NCBI GenBank assembly: GCA_001896885.1
Contig: MKRJ01000014.1
Location: 1-64,000 of the forward strand
DNA from: Rhizobiales bacterium 65-79
GTDB taxonomy: Bacteria; Pseudomonadota; Alphaproteobacteria; Rhizobiales; Rhizobiaceae
Direction of reading: 5' to 3'
Length of the DNA stretch: 64,000 bases
Position 1 is the stretch's first letter. Each line of letters starts with the position of its first letter. The translations under genes and the position numbers were made by a program. This document shows, piece by piece, positions 53,547 to 62,662 of the stretch. The notes under the pieces were generated by a model. That model was not told the origin of the DNA. It made no database searches and saw only the letters and a program-made list of their open reading frames with translations.

Positions 53547-55391
53547 CTACTCCACCTTCTTCGGCATTTCGGTCGTCTGGCTGGCGATCGCCTTCATGTT
53601 GGCGGTTTCGCCCTCCTTCGTCGCGTGCGGAACGGCGAAGATCTGGCCGGGCCAGATGAGGTCCGGGTCTTCGATCTGATCCTGGTTGGCAAGGTAGATC
53701 GTCGAATAGCGGACGCCGTGCCCGTAGACGCGCCGGGATATCTGCCAGAGCGTATCGCCGCGCCGGATGATGACCGCCCCGCTCGTTTCCTGCAGCTTCG
53801 GCGATATCACTGTCGGCGGCTGTTTCGTGCCGTCGCCGTCGCCCGCAGACGGAACCGCGGTGCCCTGCCCGTTCGATGCCACGGCCTGCGGCATACCGGG
53901 TTCCTGCTGCGTCTTCGGCGCGGCATTGCCGCTCGCGGCCGAGCCGGAAAGCGAATTGCCCGAAGAGGCCGCCATGGAGTTTGCGCCGGCGTCCGGCGCC
54001 TTCGTCCCTTGCGACCCGGTATTCGCTGCGGTTGCCGCCCCGCCAGAGTCCGGCGCGCGCGCCGCGTCCTTTGCCGTGGTGCTGGAACCCGCCTCGCCGG
54101 AGGCGACCGCCGCAACGCTCTCGCCCGGCGCGCGCGTGAAGGGAACGGCGGCCCGCGCCGCCACCTTCAGCCCGTCGGCCGCTAGCATGTCGGCCCGGAT
54201 GATGTAGTCCCCCACGGCGAGTTCATGGATGGATTCGACCAGGAAACGGCCGACCGGAGACGTCTTGGCCTCGCCGAGAACCGCATCGTTCGCATAGACC
54301 CGCACGGTGCTGCCGGGGTCCGCGATCCCCGCGACGAAGATCTTGTTGCCCTCGATCTCCACCGCCTCGACCGAAATCTGGGGCTGAGCCGGGGACTGGC
54401 CGGCATCCGCCTGAGCGGCCGGGGAAGGCTGCGCCTGGCCGGCGGAGGCAACCGGCTTGGAGGGCGCGCCATCGTTGGAGGCGGCTTCCTGGCCATTCTT
54501 GTCGCCCTTTCCAGCGGACGACGGTGTGCCGGTGCCGCCGGCGGGCTGGCCGGCCGTTTGCGCCGGGGAGCCGCTTGCCGCGACTGCGCCGCCGGTCCCG
54601 GCCTTCGAGCCGTCCTGCGAGGCCATCTGGGTGCCGCCGCCAGAAGACGCCGGCTGTGTGCCGTTCGGCACGGCGGGAGCCGGAGCCTCAGCGTTGCCAG
54701 GCTTCGGAACCGTGATCAGCTTGCTCGGCTGGCCGGGCGATTCCACCAGCGCCAGTACCTGGCCGTTCTCATGCTCGGGGATCGAAACGACCGCAGTCTG
54801 CTTCGACATCGCAACCACGTTCGCTGGTGTCGTCGAGCGCAGGACGAGCTGGTAGTCGCCGGGCTTCAACGGATTGTCGAGTACGATGGCGAAATCGCCC
54901 TCCGCGCCCGCGGCCGCGGCGCCGAGCACGTTCTTGCCCGACAGGATCTCGACTTTCGCGGTGGGCGCCGACCGGCCGGCGATCACGATGGAGCCGTTTC
55001 CTTCCACCCTGACGACATCGAAGCTCGGCGCGGTTACGTCGCCGGGTTTGGCATCGCCGGTCGCCGACGCGGCCTTCTCACCGGAAGCGGCATCACCGGC
55101 GAGTGAAGCGCTCTCCTTCGTCGCGCCATTCGTCGCCGGCGCGCTACCTGCCGGCGCTTTGCCCGCGCCCATCGCCGCCGGTTGCCCCGGGGCGGGCGCG
55201 GCTCCGGGCTGCTGGGCGGCGGCGGGCATGCGGTCCTGTTTCGCCGTCATCGAATTCTCGGCCGGCGCGCTGGTCTCGGCGACCTTGGCCGGGGCCAGCG
55301 GCGTGAAGGCGCCGAGGCCATAGGCGACGGCGAAGGCAGCCACCAACGCGCCACCCCCGAAAAGAAGCGCGTTTCTGATGCCGTTCGTCAT
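53547..55391 (-). CDS. LysM-domain envelope protein with long low-complexity linkers
   Basis: The 614-residue protein has an N-terminal membrane anchor (ALLFGGGALVAAFAVAYGLG), long stretches rich in Ala, Gly, Ser, Thr and Pro, two related domains (about 123-215, with APSFDVVRVEGNGSIVIAG; and 335-420, with QISVEAVEIEGNKIFVAG), and a C-terminal LysM (about 548-596, IIRRGDTLWQISRRVYG). The two domains are repeats of each other and Ig-like in pattern. It should bridge the inner membrane and peptidoglycan. Monocistronic. Confidence 0.85.
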   Translation of the reverse strand: MTNGIRNALLFGGGALVAAFAVAYGLGAFTPLAPAKVAETSAPAENSMTAKQDRMPAAAQQPGAAPAPGQPAAMGAGKAPAGSAPATNGATKESASLAGDAASGEKAASATGDAKPGDVTAPSFDVVRVEGNGSIVIAGRSAPTAKVEILSGKNVLGAAAAGAEGDFAIVLDNPLKPGDYQLVLRSTTPANVVAMSKQTAVVSIPEHENGQVLALVESPGQPSKLITVPKPGNAEAPAPAVPNGTQPASSGGGTQMASQDGSKAGTGGAVAASGSPAQTAGQPAGGTGTPSSAGKGDKNGQEAASNDGAPSKPVASAGQAQPSPAAQADAGQSPAQPQISVEAVEIEGNKIFVAGIADPGSTVRVYANDAVLGEAKTSPVGRFLVESIHELAVGDYIIRADMLAADGLKVAARAAVPFTRAPGESVAAVASGEAGSSTTAKDAARAPDSGGAATAANTGSQGTKAPDAGANSMAASSGNSLSGSAASGNAAPKTQQEPGMPQAVASNGQGTAVPSAGDGDGTKQPPTVISPKLQETSGAVIIRRGDTLWQISRRVYGHGVRYSTIYLANQDQIEDPDLIWPGQIFAVPHATKEGETANMKAIASQTTEMPKKVE

Positions 55392-55502
55392 ATTGGAATC
55401 CCTTACCCGCCTAAGCGGTGGTCTAGCGCTTTTCCATTGTTCCTACAAGAAAAAGGGCTTTCTCGATCTTGACGGGGCGGCGCTCATCAACACCATTCGG
55501 AC

Positions 55503-56111
55503 ATGAATCAGATTCGTTCCATCTGCGTCTATTGCGGTTCTTCTCCGGGTCGCGACCCGCTCTACGTCGAGGCTGCGGGAACGCTCGGGCGGACGATGGC
55601 CGAGGCCCGGCTGCGGCTCGTCTATGGCGGCGGCGGTAAAGGCATCATGGGCACTGTCGCCGCGAGCGTCAGCGCGGCCGGCGGAACTGTCGTCGGCATC
55701 ATCCCGCGTTTCCTCATAACCAAGGAAGCGACGGAAGCCGCGCTTGCGCGCCTCGACGAACTGGTCGTGACCGAGGACATGCATACCCGCAAGCATCGTA
55801 TGTTCGAGGAATCCGACGCTTTCGTGGCGTTGCCCGGCGGCATCGGCACGCTGGAGGAGCTCATCGAGATCATGACCTGGGCGCAGCTCGGCCGCCACCG
55901 GAAGCCGATCGTGCTCGCCAATATAGGCGGCTTCTGGTCGCCGCTGATGAAGCTGCTCGACCATATGAAGGGCGAAGGCTTCCTGCACACCGCGCACCGG
56001 ATAGCGCCGCTGGTGATCGACGCCGCCGCCGACATCGTCCCGGCCATCCTTCGCGCGCATGCGGAAGGCTACGCGGCGGCGGGCAATCCTTCCGTGATCG
56101 AGCGCATGTAG
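55503..56111 (+). CDS. LOG family protein (cytokinin riboside phosphoribohydrolase-like)
   Basis: The 202-residue Rossmann-like protein has GGGGKGIMG and the diagnostic PGGIGTLEELIEIMTW. LOG enzymes release ribose-5-phosphate from nucleoside monophosphates and activate cytokinins in plant-associated organisms. The ATG at 55503 is 6 bases after an ACGG stretch; no strong ribosome site is seen. Confidence 0.9.
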   Translation: MNQIRSICVYCGSSPGRDPLYVEAAGTLGRTMAEARLRLVYGGGGKGIMGTVAASVSAAGGTVVGIIPRFLITKEATEAALARLDELVVTEDMHTRKHRMFEESDAFVALPGGIGTLEELIEIMTWAQLGRHRKPIVLANIGGFWSPLMKLLDHMKGEGFLHTAHRIAPLVIDAAADIVPAILRAHAEGYAAAGNPSVIERM

Positions 56112-56117
56112 TCCGAT

Positions 56118-57035
56118 TCAGGCCGGCTGCTGGATGCGGCGTCCGCGGAACATCGACCAGCTATAGATGAAGAGCGCAACCCAGATAAGGCCAAAGGCGA
56201 TCGCCTGCGCCGAGCCGAACGGCTCGTCAAAGAAGAAGACGGCGATCACGAAGATCAGGGTCGGCGCGATATATTGCAGGATGCCGATCGTCGAATAGCG
56301 CAACAGCTTGGCGCCGAAGGCAAAAAGGATGAGCGGAACGGCGGTCACCGGTCCGCAGCCGAGCAGCAGGGCCACATTGCCCGGTTCGGAAGCAAGGAAA
56401 TGGCTCTCGCCCTGCGATTGAAGCCAGAGGATATAGCCGATCGCCGGCAGGGTGAGGATGAGCACCTCGAGGAAAAAGCCCTGGCTCGGGCCGATCGGCA
56501 GCGTCTTGCGCAGGAACCCATAGATGGCGAAGGTGAACGCCAGGACAAGCGACACCCAGGGCAGGCCGCCCGCGTCGAGCGCGAGAATGACGACCGCCGC
56601 GACGGCGAGCGCAACCGCCGCGACCTGCATCCGGCTCAGCTTCTCGCCGAGGAGGAGCGCGCCCATGACGACCGATACCAGCGGATTGATGTAGTAGCCG
56701 AGCGCCGTTTCGATGGTCCTCCCGGCGCCGATCGCCCAGACATAGGTTCCCCAGTTGAGGGTGATGATCGAAGCCGTGAGAGCAGCCATCGCCAGGGTAC
56801 GCGGCGAACGCAGCGCACGTCTGATGTCGGCCGTTCGGCCGAGCAAATAGAGGATCACGCCGGCGACCGGCAGCGACCAGACGATGCGGTGCGCGACGAC
56901 TTCCGGTGCCGGCATGTGCTCCACCGCCTTCATATAGAAAGGCAGCACGCCCCACAGGCCATAGGAGGCGAGCGCGAAGGCGAAGCCGCGCGGCGTGTCG
57001 CCCTGAATGGCGGGAGCGGAAGCGTTCGTATCCAT
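56118..57035 (-). CDS. rarD: EamA family transporter RarD
   Basis: The 305-residue membrane protein has ten predicted helices and the RarD pattern SYGLWGVLPFYMKAVEH, EVVAHRIVWSLP, GYYINPLV and ILQYIAPTLIF. Substrate is unknown; chloramphenicol sensitivity is the historical name. Convergent with the LOG gene, 6 bp apart. Confidence 0.92.
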   Translation of the reverse strand: MDTNASAPAIQGDTPRGFAFALASYGLWGVLPFYMKAVEHMPAPEVVAHRIVWSLPVAGVILYLLGRTADIRRALRSPRTLAMAALTASIITLNWGTYVWAIGAGRTIETALGYYINPLVSVVMGALLLGEKLSRMQVAAVALAVAAVVILALDAGGLPWVSLVLAFTFAIYGFLRKTLPIGPSQGFFLEVLILTLPAIGYILWLQSQGESHFLASEPGNVALLLGCGPVTAVPLILFAFGAKLLRYSTIGILQYIAPTLIFVIAVFFFDEPFGSAQAIAFGLIWVALFIYSWSMFRGRRIQQPA

Positions 57036-57163
57036 CGATCTCAGTCAGGCAACCGGGGTTCCACGGGCGGGCAAGCCGTCCGCCGCGCAAGAACCATACG
57101 AAGCCCCGCCTTACCAGTTCAAATTGCTGATGCCTCGGTTGCGTCCGGCTGATGGACCGCCTG

Positions 57164-58780
57164 CTACTCCGCCGCAACCAGCCCGGCTAGTTCGCGGTTC
57201 TTCATGAGCTTGAAGACGATCGAATCCATCAGCGCCTGGAAGGACGCATCGATGATGTTGTCGGAGACGCCGACCGTCGACCAGCGGGCGCCCGCGCCGT
57301 CATGCGATTCGATCAGGACGCGGGTGACGGCCTCCGTGCCGCCATTCAGGATGCGCACCTTGTAATCGACCAGTTCAAGGTCGGCGATCTCGGACTGGTA
57401 TTTGCCGAGATCCTTGCGCAACGCGATGTCGAGCGCGTTGACCGGTCCGTGCCCCTCCGCGACCGACATGCGCTCCTCGCCGTCGACGATCACCTTCACG
57501 ATCGCCTCGGAAACGGTCTTGATGTTGCCGTTGGCGTCGAAGCGGCGCTCGACCATGCAGCGGAAGCTTTCGACGGCGAAGAATGCCGGAACGGTGCCCA
57601 GCGTGCGCCGCGCCAGAAGCTCGAAGCTCGCATCCGCCCCTTCATAGGCATAGCCTTCCGCCTCGCGCTCCTTGACCAGCGCGACCAGCGTATCGAGGCG
57701 CGGATCGTCGCGTGCGACCTCAATGCCGCGGCGTTTCAACTCGGCGATGAAGTTCGCCTTGCCGCCCTGGTCGGAAACCATGACGCGGCGACGGTTGCCA
57801 ACCTTCTCCGGCTCGACATGCTCGTAGGTCGCCGGCTCCTTGGCGATCGCCGAGGCATGGATGCCGGCCTTGGTGGCGAAGGCGGAGGCGCCGACATAGG
57901 GGGCCTGCGGCTCCGGCGCGCGGTTCAGCAGCTCGTCGAAGGCCCGCGAAAGGCGCGAGATGCCGGACAGCGCCTCGGGCGTGATTCCGGTCTCGAAGCG
58001 GCTCGCAAAAGCGGGCTTCAGCATCAAGGTCGGGATGATGGAGACCAGGTTGGCATTGCCGCAACGCTCGCCGATGCCGTTCAGCGTGCCCTGGATCTGG
58101 CGGGCGCCGGCCTCGACCGCAGCCAGCGAGTTTGCCACCGCCTGGCCGGTGTCGTCGTGGGCGTGGATGCCGAGATTGCCGCCGGGGATACCTGCCGCAA
58201 CAACGGCCTCGACGATGGCGCGAATTTCCGCCGGCAGGGTGCCTCCATTGGTGTCGCAGAGCACGACCCAGCGCGCGCCGGCCTCATGGGCCGCCCTGGC
58301 GCAGGCCAGCGCATAGGTGGGATTGGCCTTGTAGCCGTCGAAGAAATGCTCGCAATCGACCATCGCCTCCTTGCCGGCGGCAACGGCTGCCTCGACAGAG
58401 GCGCGGATGGCGTCGAGGTTCTCCCCGTTCGTGCAGCCGAGCGCCACCTTGACATGGTAGTCCCAGCTTTTCGCGACATAGCAGATGGCGTCCGAGGAAG
58501 ACTGGAGCAGCGCCGCGATCCCCGGATCGTTGGACGCGGACACGCCGACGCGCTTGGTCATGCCGAAGGCCACGAAAGCGGCCCGCTTGGTGCGCCTCTC
58601 GGCGAAGAAGGCGCTATCGGTCGGGTTGGCGCCGGGGTAGCCGCCCTCGACATAGTCGATGCCGAATTCATCGAGCATGCGGGCAACCGTGATCTTGTCC
58701 TCGAGCGAGAAATCGATGCCTGGCGTCTGCTGGCCGTCGCGGAGCGTCGTATCGAAGAGGTAGAGGCGTTCTTTGGTCAT
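57164..58780 (-). CDS. cimA: Citramalate synthase
   Basis: The 538-residue protein has the DRE-TIM start FDTTLRDGQQTPGIDFSL, the metal site HAHDDTGQAVANSLA and the C-terminal LeuA-type allosteric domain. The 57 extra upstream codons lie within the GFA gene region and are rejected; the ATG giving MTKERLYLFD is used. The long form (over 500) fits the CimA/LeuA2 group. It condenses pyruvate and acetyl-CoA to citramalate for isoleucine synthesis; a homologous 2-isopropylmalate role is less likely. Confidence 0.9.
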   Translation of the reverse strand: MTKERLYLFDTTLRDGQQTPGIDFSLEDKITVARMLDEFGIDYVEGGYPGANPTDSAFFAERRTKRAAFVAFGMTKRVGVSASNDPGIAALLQSSSDAICYVAKSWDYHVKVALGCTNGENLDAIRASVEAAVAAGKEAMVDCEHFFDGYKANPTYALACARAAHEAGARWVVLCDTNGGTLPAEIRAIVEAVVAAGIPGGNLGIHAHDDTGQAVANSLAAVEAGARQIQGTLNGIGERCGNANLVSIIPTLMLKPAFASRFETGITPEALSGISRLSRAFDELLNRAPEPQAPYVGASAFATKAGIHASAIAKEPATYEHVEPEKVGNRRRVMVSDQGGKANFIAELKRRGIEVARDDPRLDTLVALVKEREAEGYAYEGADASFELLARRTLGTVPAFFAVESFRCMVERRFDANGNIKTVSEAIVKVIVDGEERMSVAEGHGPVNALDIALRKDLGKYQSEIADLELVDYKVRILNGGTEAVTRVLIESHDGAGARWSTVGVSDNIIDASFQALMDSIVFKLMKNRELAGLVAAE

Positions 58781-58785
58781 CGCTG

Positions 58786-59280
58786 TCACTTGCGGCGCTC
58801 CGCCGGCGGCCATTCTTCCGTGTCGTGGTCGGGGTGCTGGTAGGAAACCAGACTGGAGAGGAAAGAGGCCGCGTCCTGGTCGGCCATCGTATCCTCGCCA
58901 GGCAATTCCGGGATATCGTCGACGTAGGGCAGCTTGGCCTCGATGCCCCACTGGATGACCGGAGCGATCTCTTCCGGTTCGTCGAAGGCGCCGATGGCGA
59001 GCGCCATCCCGTCCGGCGCCTCATAGGTGAGCGGCGTGCCGCATTCGGCGCAGAAGCCGCGCCGTGCGACATTCGAGCTTTGGAAGCGCTTCGGCTCCCC
59101 GCGGGTCCAGGTAAGCCTCGCGCCGCGTACCGAGACCAGCGGCGCATAGAAGGCGCCGAACGCCTTCTGGCACATGCGGCAATGGCAGACAGATGCGTCG
59201 CCGAGCGGCCCTTCCACATGGAAGCGCACCGCTCCGCACTGGCATCCGCCGGAATAGGTCGGTTTGTTGTCGAGGCTCAT
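58786..59280 (-). CDS. GFA family (glutathione-dependent formaldehyde-activating-like) protein
   Basis: The 164-residue Mss4-like protein has the zinc motifs GGCQCGAVRF, CHCRMCQKAFGAF and FCAECGTPLTYE. GFA members bind glutathione and help formaldehyde oxidation, but many have no proven activity. It ends 5 bp before the citramalate synthase start. Confidence 0.88.
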   Translation of the reverse strand: MSLDNKPTYSGGCQCGAVRFHVEGPLGDASVCHCRMCQKAFGAFYAPLVSVRGARLTWTRGEPKRFQSSNVARRGFCAECGTPLTYEAPDGMALAIGAFDEPEEIAPVIQWGIEAKLPYVDDIPELPGEDTMADQDAASFLSSLVSYQHPDHDTEEWPPAERRK

Positions 59281-59303
59281 GGCTTTCTCGTCCCTATCTT
59301 GCC

Positions 59304-59687
59304 TCAGGCGGGCGCGTGGCAGACCGCTTCGATATTGTTGCCGTCCGGATCGAAGACGAAAGCGCCGTAATAGTTGGGATGGTAATGGGCACGGACGCCC
59401 GGCGCGCCATTGTCGCGGCCGCCGGCGGCAAGGGCGGCCTCGTGGAAAGCATCCACTTCGGCGCGGGTGTCGGCCGTGAAGGCATAGTGGCGGCCGGGGC
59501 CCGGCTCGGCTGCTTCATGCAGCCAGAACTGCGGCCGGTCGTAGCCATAGCCGCCGACCTTCAGGCCGTCGGTATATTCTTCAGGCACCATCATCACCAG
59601 CGATGCGCCGAGCGGCGCCAGCGCGGCATCGTAGAACCGCTTCGACGCATCGAAATCGCGGACGGCAATTCCCGTATGATCGATCAT
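59304..59687 (-). CDS. VOC family protein
   Basis: The 127-residue protein begins MIDHTGIAVRDFDASKRFYD, with QFWLHEAAE and AFVFDPDGNNIEAVCHAP. Metal ligands are plausible at the first His and the final Glu. It overlaps the DUF559 gene by 4 bp and precedes GFA and cimA on the same strand, so these form one run. Substrate unknown. Confidence 0.88.
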   Translation of the reverse strand: MIDHTGIAVRDFDASKRFYDAALAPLGASLVMMVPEEYTDGLKVGGYGYDRPQFWLHEAAEPGPGRHYAFTADTRAEVDAFHEAALAAGGRDNGAPGVRAHYHPNYYGAFVFDPDGNNIEAVCHAPA

Positions 59688-60088
59688 GGATGCTGCTCCT
59701 CTTGCAGGTTAAGCGGCCCGACCGGCGTCGCAAGGCCGACCGTTATGACGATGTGCCGGCAGACATTATCGATGTCACGGAGGATGTCTTCGTTCCAGAA
59801 GCGGAGGACGGTCCAGCCGTCCGACTCCAGTCGGCGACGCCGTTGTTCGTCAATCGCCAGTTGTGCATCTTCGGTGTGTTGAGAGCCATCGACCTCGACA
59901 ATGAGACGTTTCGAGGGGCAGGCAAAATCGACGATATACCCAGCGATCGGAAATTGGCGTCGGAAGGCCAAACCCATCAGGCGATGCGCCCTAAGCTCGT
60001 TCCAGAGCTTCAATTCGGCATCGGTCATGATACGCCGCATGGATTTGGCGTTTCGGCGATTTTTGAGTGGAACGATCGCGTGGGGCAT
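59684..60088 (-). CDS. DUF559 family endonuclease-like protein
   Basis: The 134-residue protein resembles the DUF559 group related to very-short-patch-repair endonucleases: AELKLWNELRAHRLMGLAFRR, YIVDFACPSKRLIVEVDGSQH (catalytic D and E-x-D) and VLRFWNEDIL. Its role is unknown. The overlap with the VOC gene (ATGA) suggests a shared transcript. Confidence 0.87.
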   Translation of the reverse strand: MPHAIVPLKNRRNAKSMRRIMTDAELKLWNELRAHRLMGLAFRRQFPIAGYIVDFACPSKRLIVEVDGSQHTEDAQLAIDEQRRRRLESDGWTVLRFWNEDILRDIDNVCRHIVITVGLATPVGPLNLQEEQHP

Positions 60089-60140
60089 CGCTAGGCGCTC
60101 GCCGAGAAGGAAGCCGCCGAGAATGCGGACGCTCTACGTT

Positions 60141-60299
60141 GCCCCCCTCTGTCCTGCCGGACATCTCCCCCACATGGGGGGAGATCACGCCGGCCGCAAA
60201 CTCCTGCGCATAATCTGCGATATTGGCGATTGGGGAAGGCGTCTATGACAGCCGATCTCCCCCCTTGTGGGGGAGATGTCCGGCAGGACAGAGGGGGGC
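60141..60299. repeat. Inverted repeat of rhizobial type, two 46-bp arms
   Basis: Arms at 60141-60186 and 60254-60299 are inverted copies with a single mismatch, separated by 67 bp. Each contains TCTGTCCTGCCGGACATCTC and a run of C/G next to CACAAGG or CACATGG. This sequence is familiar as an interspersed palindromic repeat of Mesorhizobium-like genomes (established in that sense; copy number here is not measurable). It lies between DUF559 and cysS genes. Confidence 0.8.
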
Positions 60300-60335
60300 G
60301 CTGTCCCGCAGGCTTCGCAAGGAGCAAAAGCGCCC

Positions 60336-61760
60336 TCACCTCTTCACCTCCCAGGTTGTCACCCTTTCACCGGTGGCGGGGTCCTTGCCGTCCTTCAACT
60401 GAATGCCTTGTTTCAGGAGTTCGTCGCGGATGCGATCGGCTTCGGCCCAGTTCTTCTCGCGGATGAGGGCAAGGCGGCGCGATACGAAGCTCTCGACGTC
60501 GATATCGGTGTCCAGCGCCGACAGGTCGATGCCGATCAGATTGGCGGCGGCGACCAGGGTAGGTTCCGAGAGCTCCGCCACGTTCAGGAGGCGGATGTAT
60601 TGAGGCAGGTCGAGATCGTCCGAGAGGGCCTCGACGAAGGAAGGGTCAAGGACGCCGGCAGCCGAATTGTTCGCCTTGCGCCTGAGTTTCGTCAGAATGT
60701 TTTCCGCCTCCTCCAGCTTGCGCACCGAAAAGTCGATCGGCTCGCGGTAGTGCGTCATCAGCATGGCGAGGCGCAGCACTTCGCCCGGCCATTTGCGACC
60801 GCCGAATTTCTCCGTGCGCAGGAGTTCGTGGATGGTGACGAAATTGCCGTCGCTTTTCGCCATCTTGCGGCCTTCCACCTGCAGGAAGCCGTTGTGCATC
60901 CAGGTATTGGCCATCACCGGCGTGCCGTGGGCGCAGCGCGACTGCGCGATCTCGTTCTCATGATGCGGGAAGATCAGGTCGAGCCCGCCGCCATGGATGT
61001 CGAAGATATCGCCGAGATAAGCCGCCGACATCGCCGAGCATTCGATGTGCCAGCCGGGACGCCCCCTGCCCCACGGACTTTCCCAGCCGGGCTCCTCGGG
61101 AGAGGACTGCTTCCAGAGCACGAAATCCGCCGGGTTCCTCTTGTGCGCGTCGACCGCGACCCGGGCGCCGGCCTGCTGGTCTTCCAGATTGCGGCGGGAA
61201 AGCCGGCCATAGTCCGGCATCGAGGCGACATCGAAGAGCACCTCGCCTCCCGAGCCCGTCGAAGAAGGGGCCTCATAGGCGTGACCGCGCTCGATCAGGG
61301 TCTGGATCAGTTCGACCATGCTCGTCTTGCCATCCGGCCGCGGCAGAACGAATTCGGTCGCGCGCGGCTCGAAGCTGGGCTTCAGGCAGCCGAGCGCCTC
61401 GACATCCTTGTGGAACTGGTCGGCCGTTGTCTCGGTCACCCGGCGGATCGCTTCGTTGAGCGTCATCCGCCCGGCCTCGATCTCCGGTCCGAAATCGCGC
61501 AGCGCCCGCGCGTTGATCTTGTCGTCGACGTCGGTGATGTTGCGCACATAGGTGACGTGGTCGGCGCCATAGAGATGGCGCAGAAGCCGAAAAAGCACGT
61601 CGAAGACGATCACCGGCCGCGCGTTGCCGATATGGGCATAGTCATAGACGGTCGGCCCGCAGACATACATGCGGACATTGTCCGGATCGATGGGCCGAAA
61701 CGGCTCCTTCGTCCGCGTCAGCGTGTTGTAGAGCCTGAGCCCCTTCGTCTCGTCCGACAT
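60336..61760 (-). CDS. cysS: Cysteinyl-tRNA synthetase
   Basis: The 474-residue class I synthetase has the HIGH-type motif [12 protein letters not shown], a zinc-binding cysteine in [21 protein letters not shown] and the KMSKS variant KMAKSDGN. It charges tRNA(Cys). A region of Ala-for-Ser in the KMSKS loop is seen in some members and is not a defect. Confidence 0.95.
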   Translation of the reverse strand: MSDETKGLRLYNTLTRTKEPFRPIDPDNVRMYVCGPTVYDYAHIGNARPVIVFDVLFRLLRHLYGADHVTYVRNITDVDDKINARALRDFGPEIEAGRMTLNEAIRRVTETTADQFHKDVEALGCLKPSFEPRATEFVLPRPDGKTSMVELIQTLIERGHAYEAPSSTGSGGEVLFDVASMPDYGRLSRRNLEDQQAGARVAVDAHKRNPADFVLWKQSSPEEPGWESPWGRGRPGWHIECSAMSAAYLGDIFDIHGGGLDLIFPHHENEIAQSRCAHGTPVMANTWMHNGFLQVEGRKMAKSDGNFVTIHELLRTEKFGGRKWPGEVLRLAMLMTHYREPIDFSVRKLEEAENILTKLRRKANNSAAGVLDPSFVEALSDDLDLPQYIRLLNVAELSEPTLVAAANLIGIDLSALDTDIDVESFVSRRLALIREKNWAEADRIRDELLKQGIQLKDGKDPATGERVTTWEVKR

Positions 61761-62034
61761 GGAATAGTTACTCCCAGGCCGCCGGCCGGGAGCGTTTTTC
61801 TATCCAGGAAAGAAGGCGAAAACGTCCGGGCCAGCGGATTGCTAGCCGATAATGCAGATGCCGGTAATGGCGAAAGGCGTTTTCATCGCCGCGCTTTATG
61901 GCCTCGCACGGATTTTCCGTCAAGGCGCAAAAAATCGACGCGGAAAGGCCGAATTGCGAACCAATCCGCTCCCCATTCGTTGGCTATCAGTACTTCGTTA
62001 AGCATAGCGGAGCAGCCTTTGTGTCTCCGCACTG
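61761..62034. other. Gene-free stretch upstream of cysS
   Basis: No intact gene was recognised. It is A/T-richer than its neighbours near 61850-61870 and 61975-62005. The cysS promoter is expected close to 61760, but no strong match to a known element stands out. Confidence 0.4.
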
Positions 62035-62069
62035 GATTCAATCAAATTCGCCACGAATTTGACTGAATC
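62035..62069. repeat. Inverted repeat upstream of a small gene
   Basis: GATTCAATCAAATTCG (62035-62050) is complementary to 62054-62069 except at one base, around CCA. The outer bases GTCTCC/GGAGAC extend the symmetry after an asymmetric gap. It may be an operator or terminator. No T-run follows. Confidence 0.55.
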
Positions 62070-62113
62070 GGAGACGAACTGCGCCGCTCCCCGAAGCAAG
62101 CAGGAACAAGACC

Positions 62114-62278
62114 ATGCCAAGTTCAACGAAGACACGACGAAAGCCGCCGGAGCCGAAGCCCGCGGAAGCTCTCATCGCCCAATACCGCGCCATCGGCCAG
62201 CCCTCTCTCCAGGCGGCGCTGATATGCACGGGAAAGAAAGGCAAGAAGGGCCTCGAAAAGCGCCACGCCCACGCCTAG
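62114..62278 (+). CDS. Small basic protein of 54 residues
   Basis: The product is MPSSTKTRRKPPEPKP followed by AEALIAQYRAIGQPSLQAAL and a Lys/His-rich tail. AGGAAC lies about 8 bases upstream of the ATG. The motif LIAQYRAIG-x-P resembles short conserved rhizobial proteins with no known role. Other frames over this sequence are open too, so it is held with moderate confidence. Confidence 0.5.
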   Translation: MPSSTKTRRKPPEPKPAEALIAQYRAIGQPSLQAALICTGKKGKKGLEKRHAHA

Positions 62279-62290
62279 CGGTTCAATGGT

Positions 62291-62620
62291 TCAGCCATTG
62301 AGGCCGATGCGGCCGGTGACGTAGTCGAAAATCGCGCGGCGGGTCTCGGGATCCTCGAGCTTGGCCACCGGCAGGTAGAAGACGAGATCGTTCCCGCGCG
62401 CCAGCATAATGACGTCGCCGCGCTCCTCGACCCGGTCGAAGGCCGACCAGAGGAAGCATTCGAAATCGCCGTTGCAGATCGACATCAAGGCGGCGTCGTT
62501 GAAGGCGAATGTCTTCCGGCCGGGGCGGAATTCGGGATGGATCGCGCCGCACGCCGACAACCCCTCGCGGATGGCGATCTCGTCGTCCGCGCTCAATTCA
62601 ACAGTGAATTCCTTGATCAT
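62291..62620 (-). CDS. Conserved hypothetical protein (109 residues)
   Basis: The product begins MIKEFTVELSADDEIAIREG and has HPEFRPGRKTFAFNDAAL, CNGDFECFLWSAFDRVEERG and MLARGNDLVFYLPV. The alternating strands and helices suggest a small alpha/beta fold. No family is recognised. It is minus-strand, 13 bp from the preceding small gene end. Confidence 0.55.
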   Translation of the reverse strand: MIKEFTVELSADDEIAIREGLSACGAIHPEFRPGRKTFAFNDAALMSICNGDFECFLWSAFDRVEERGDVIMLARGNDLVFYLPVAKLEDPETRRAIFDYVTGRIGLNG

Positions 62621-62662
62621 TCCGGTACGCCCACACTCGAAACGATTTTATTCGAATGCGGG

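Noticed and set aside
60141..60299. Possible CRISPR unit
   Set aside because: Two inverted arms only, no direct repeats with regular spacers and no cas genes.
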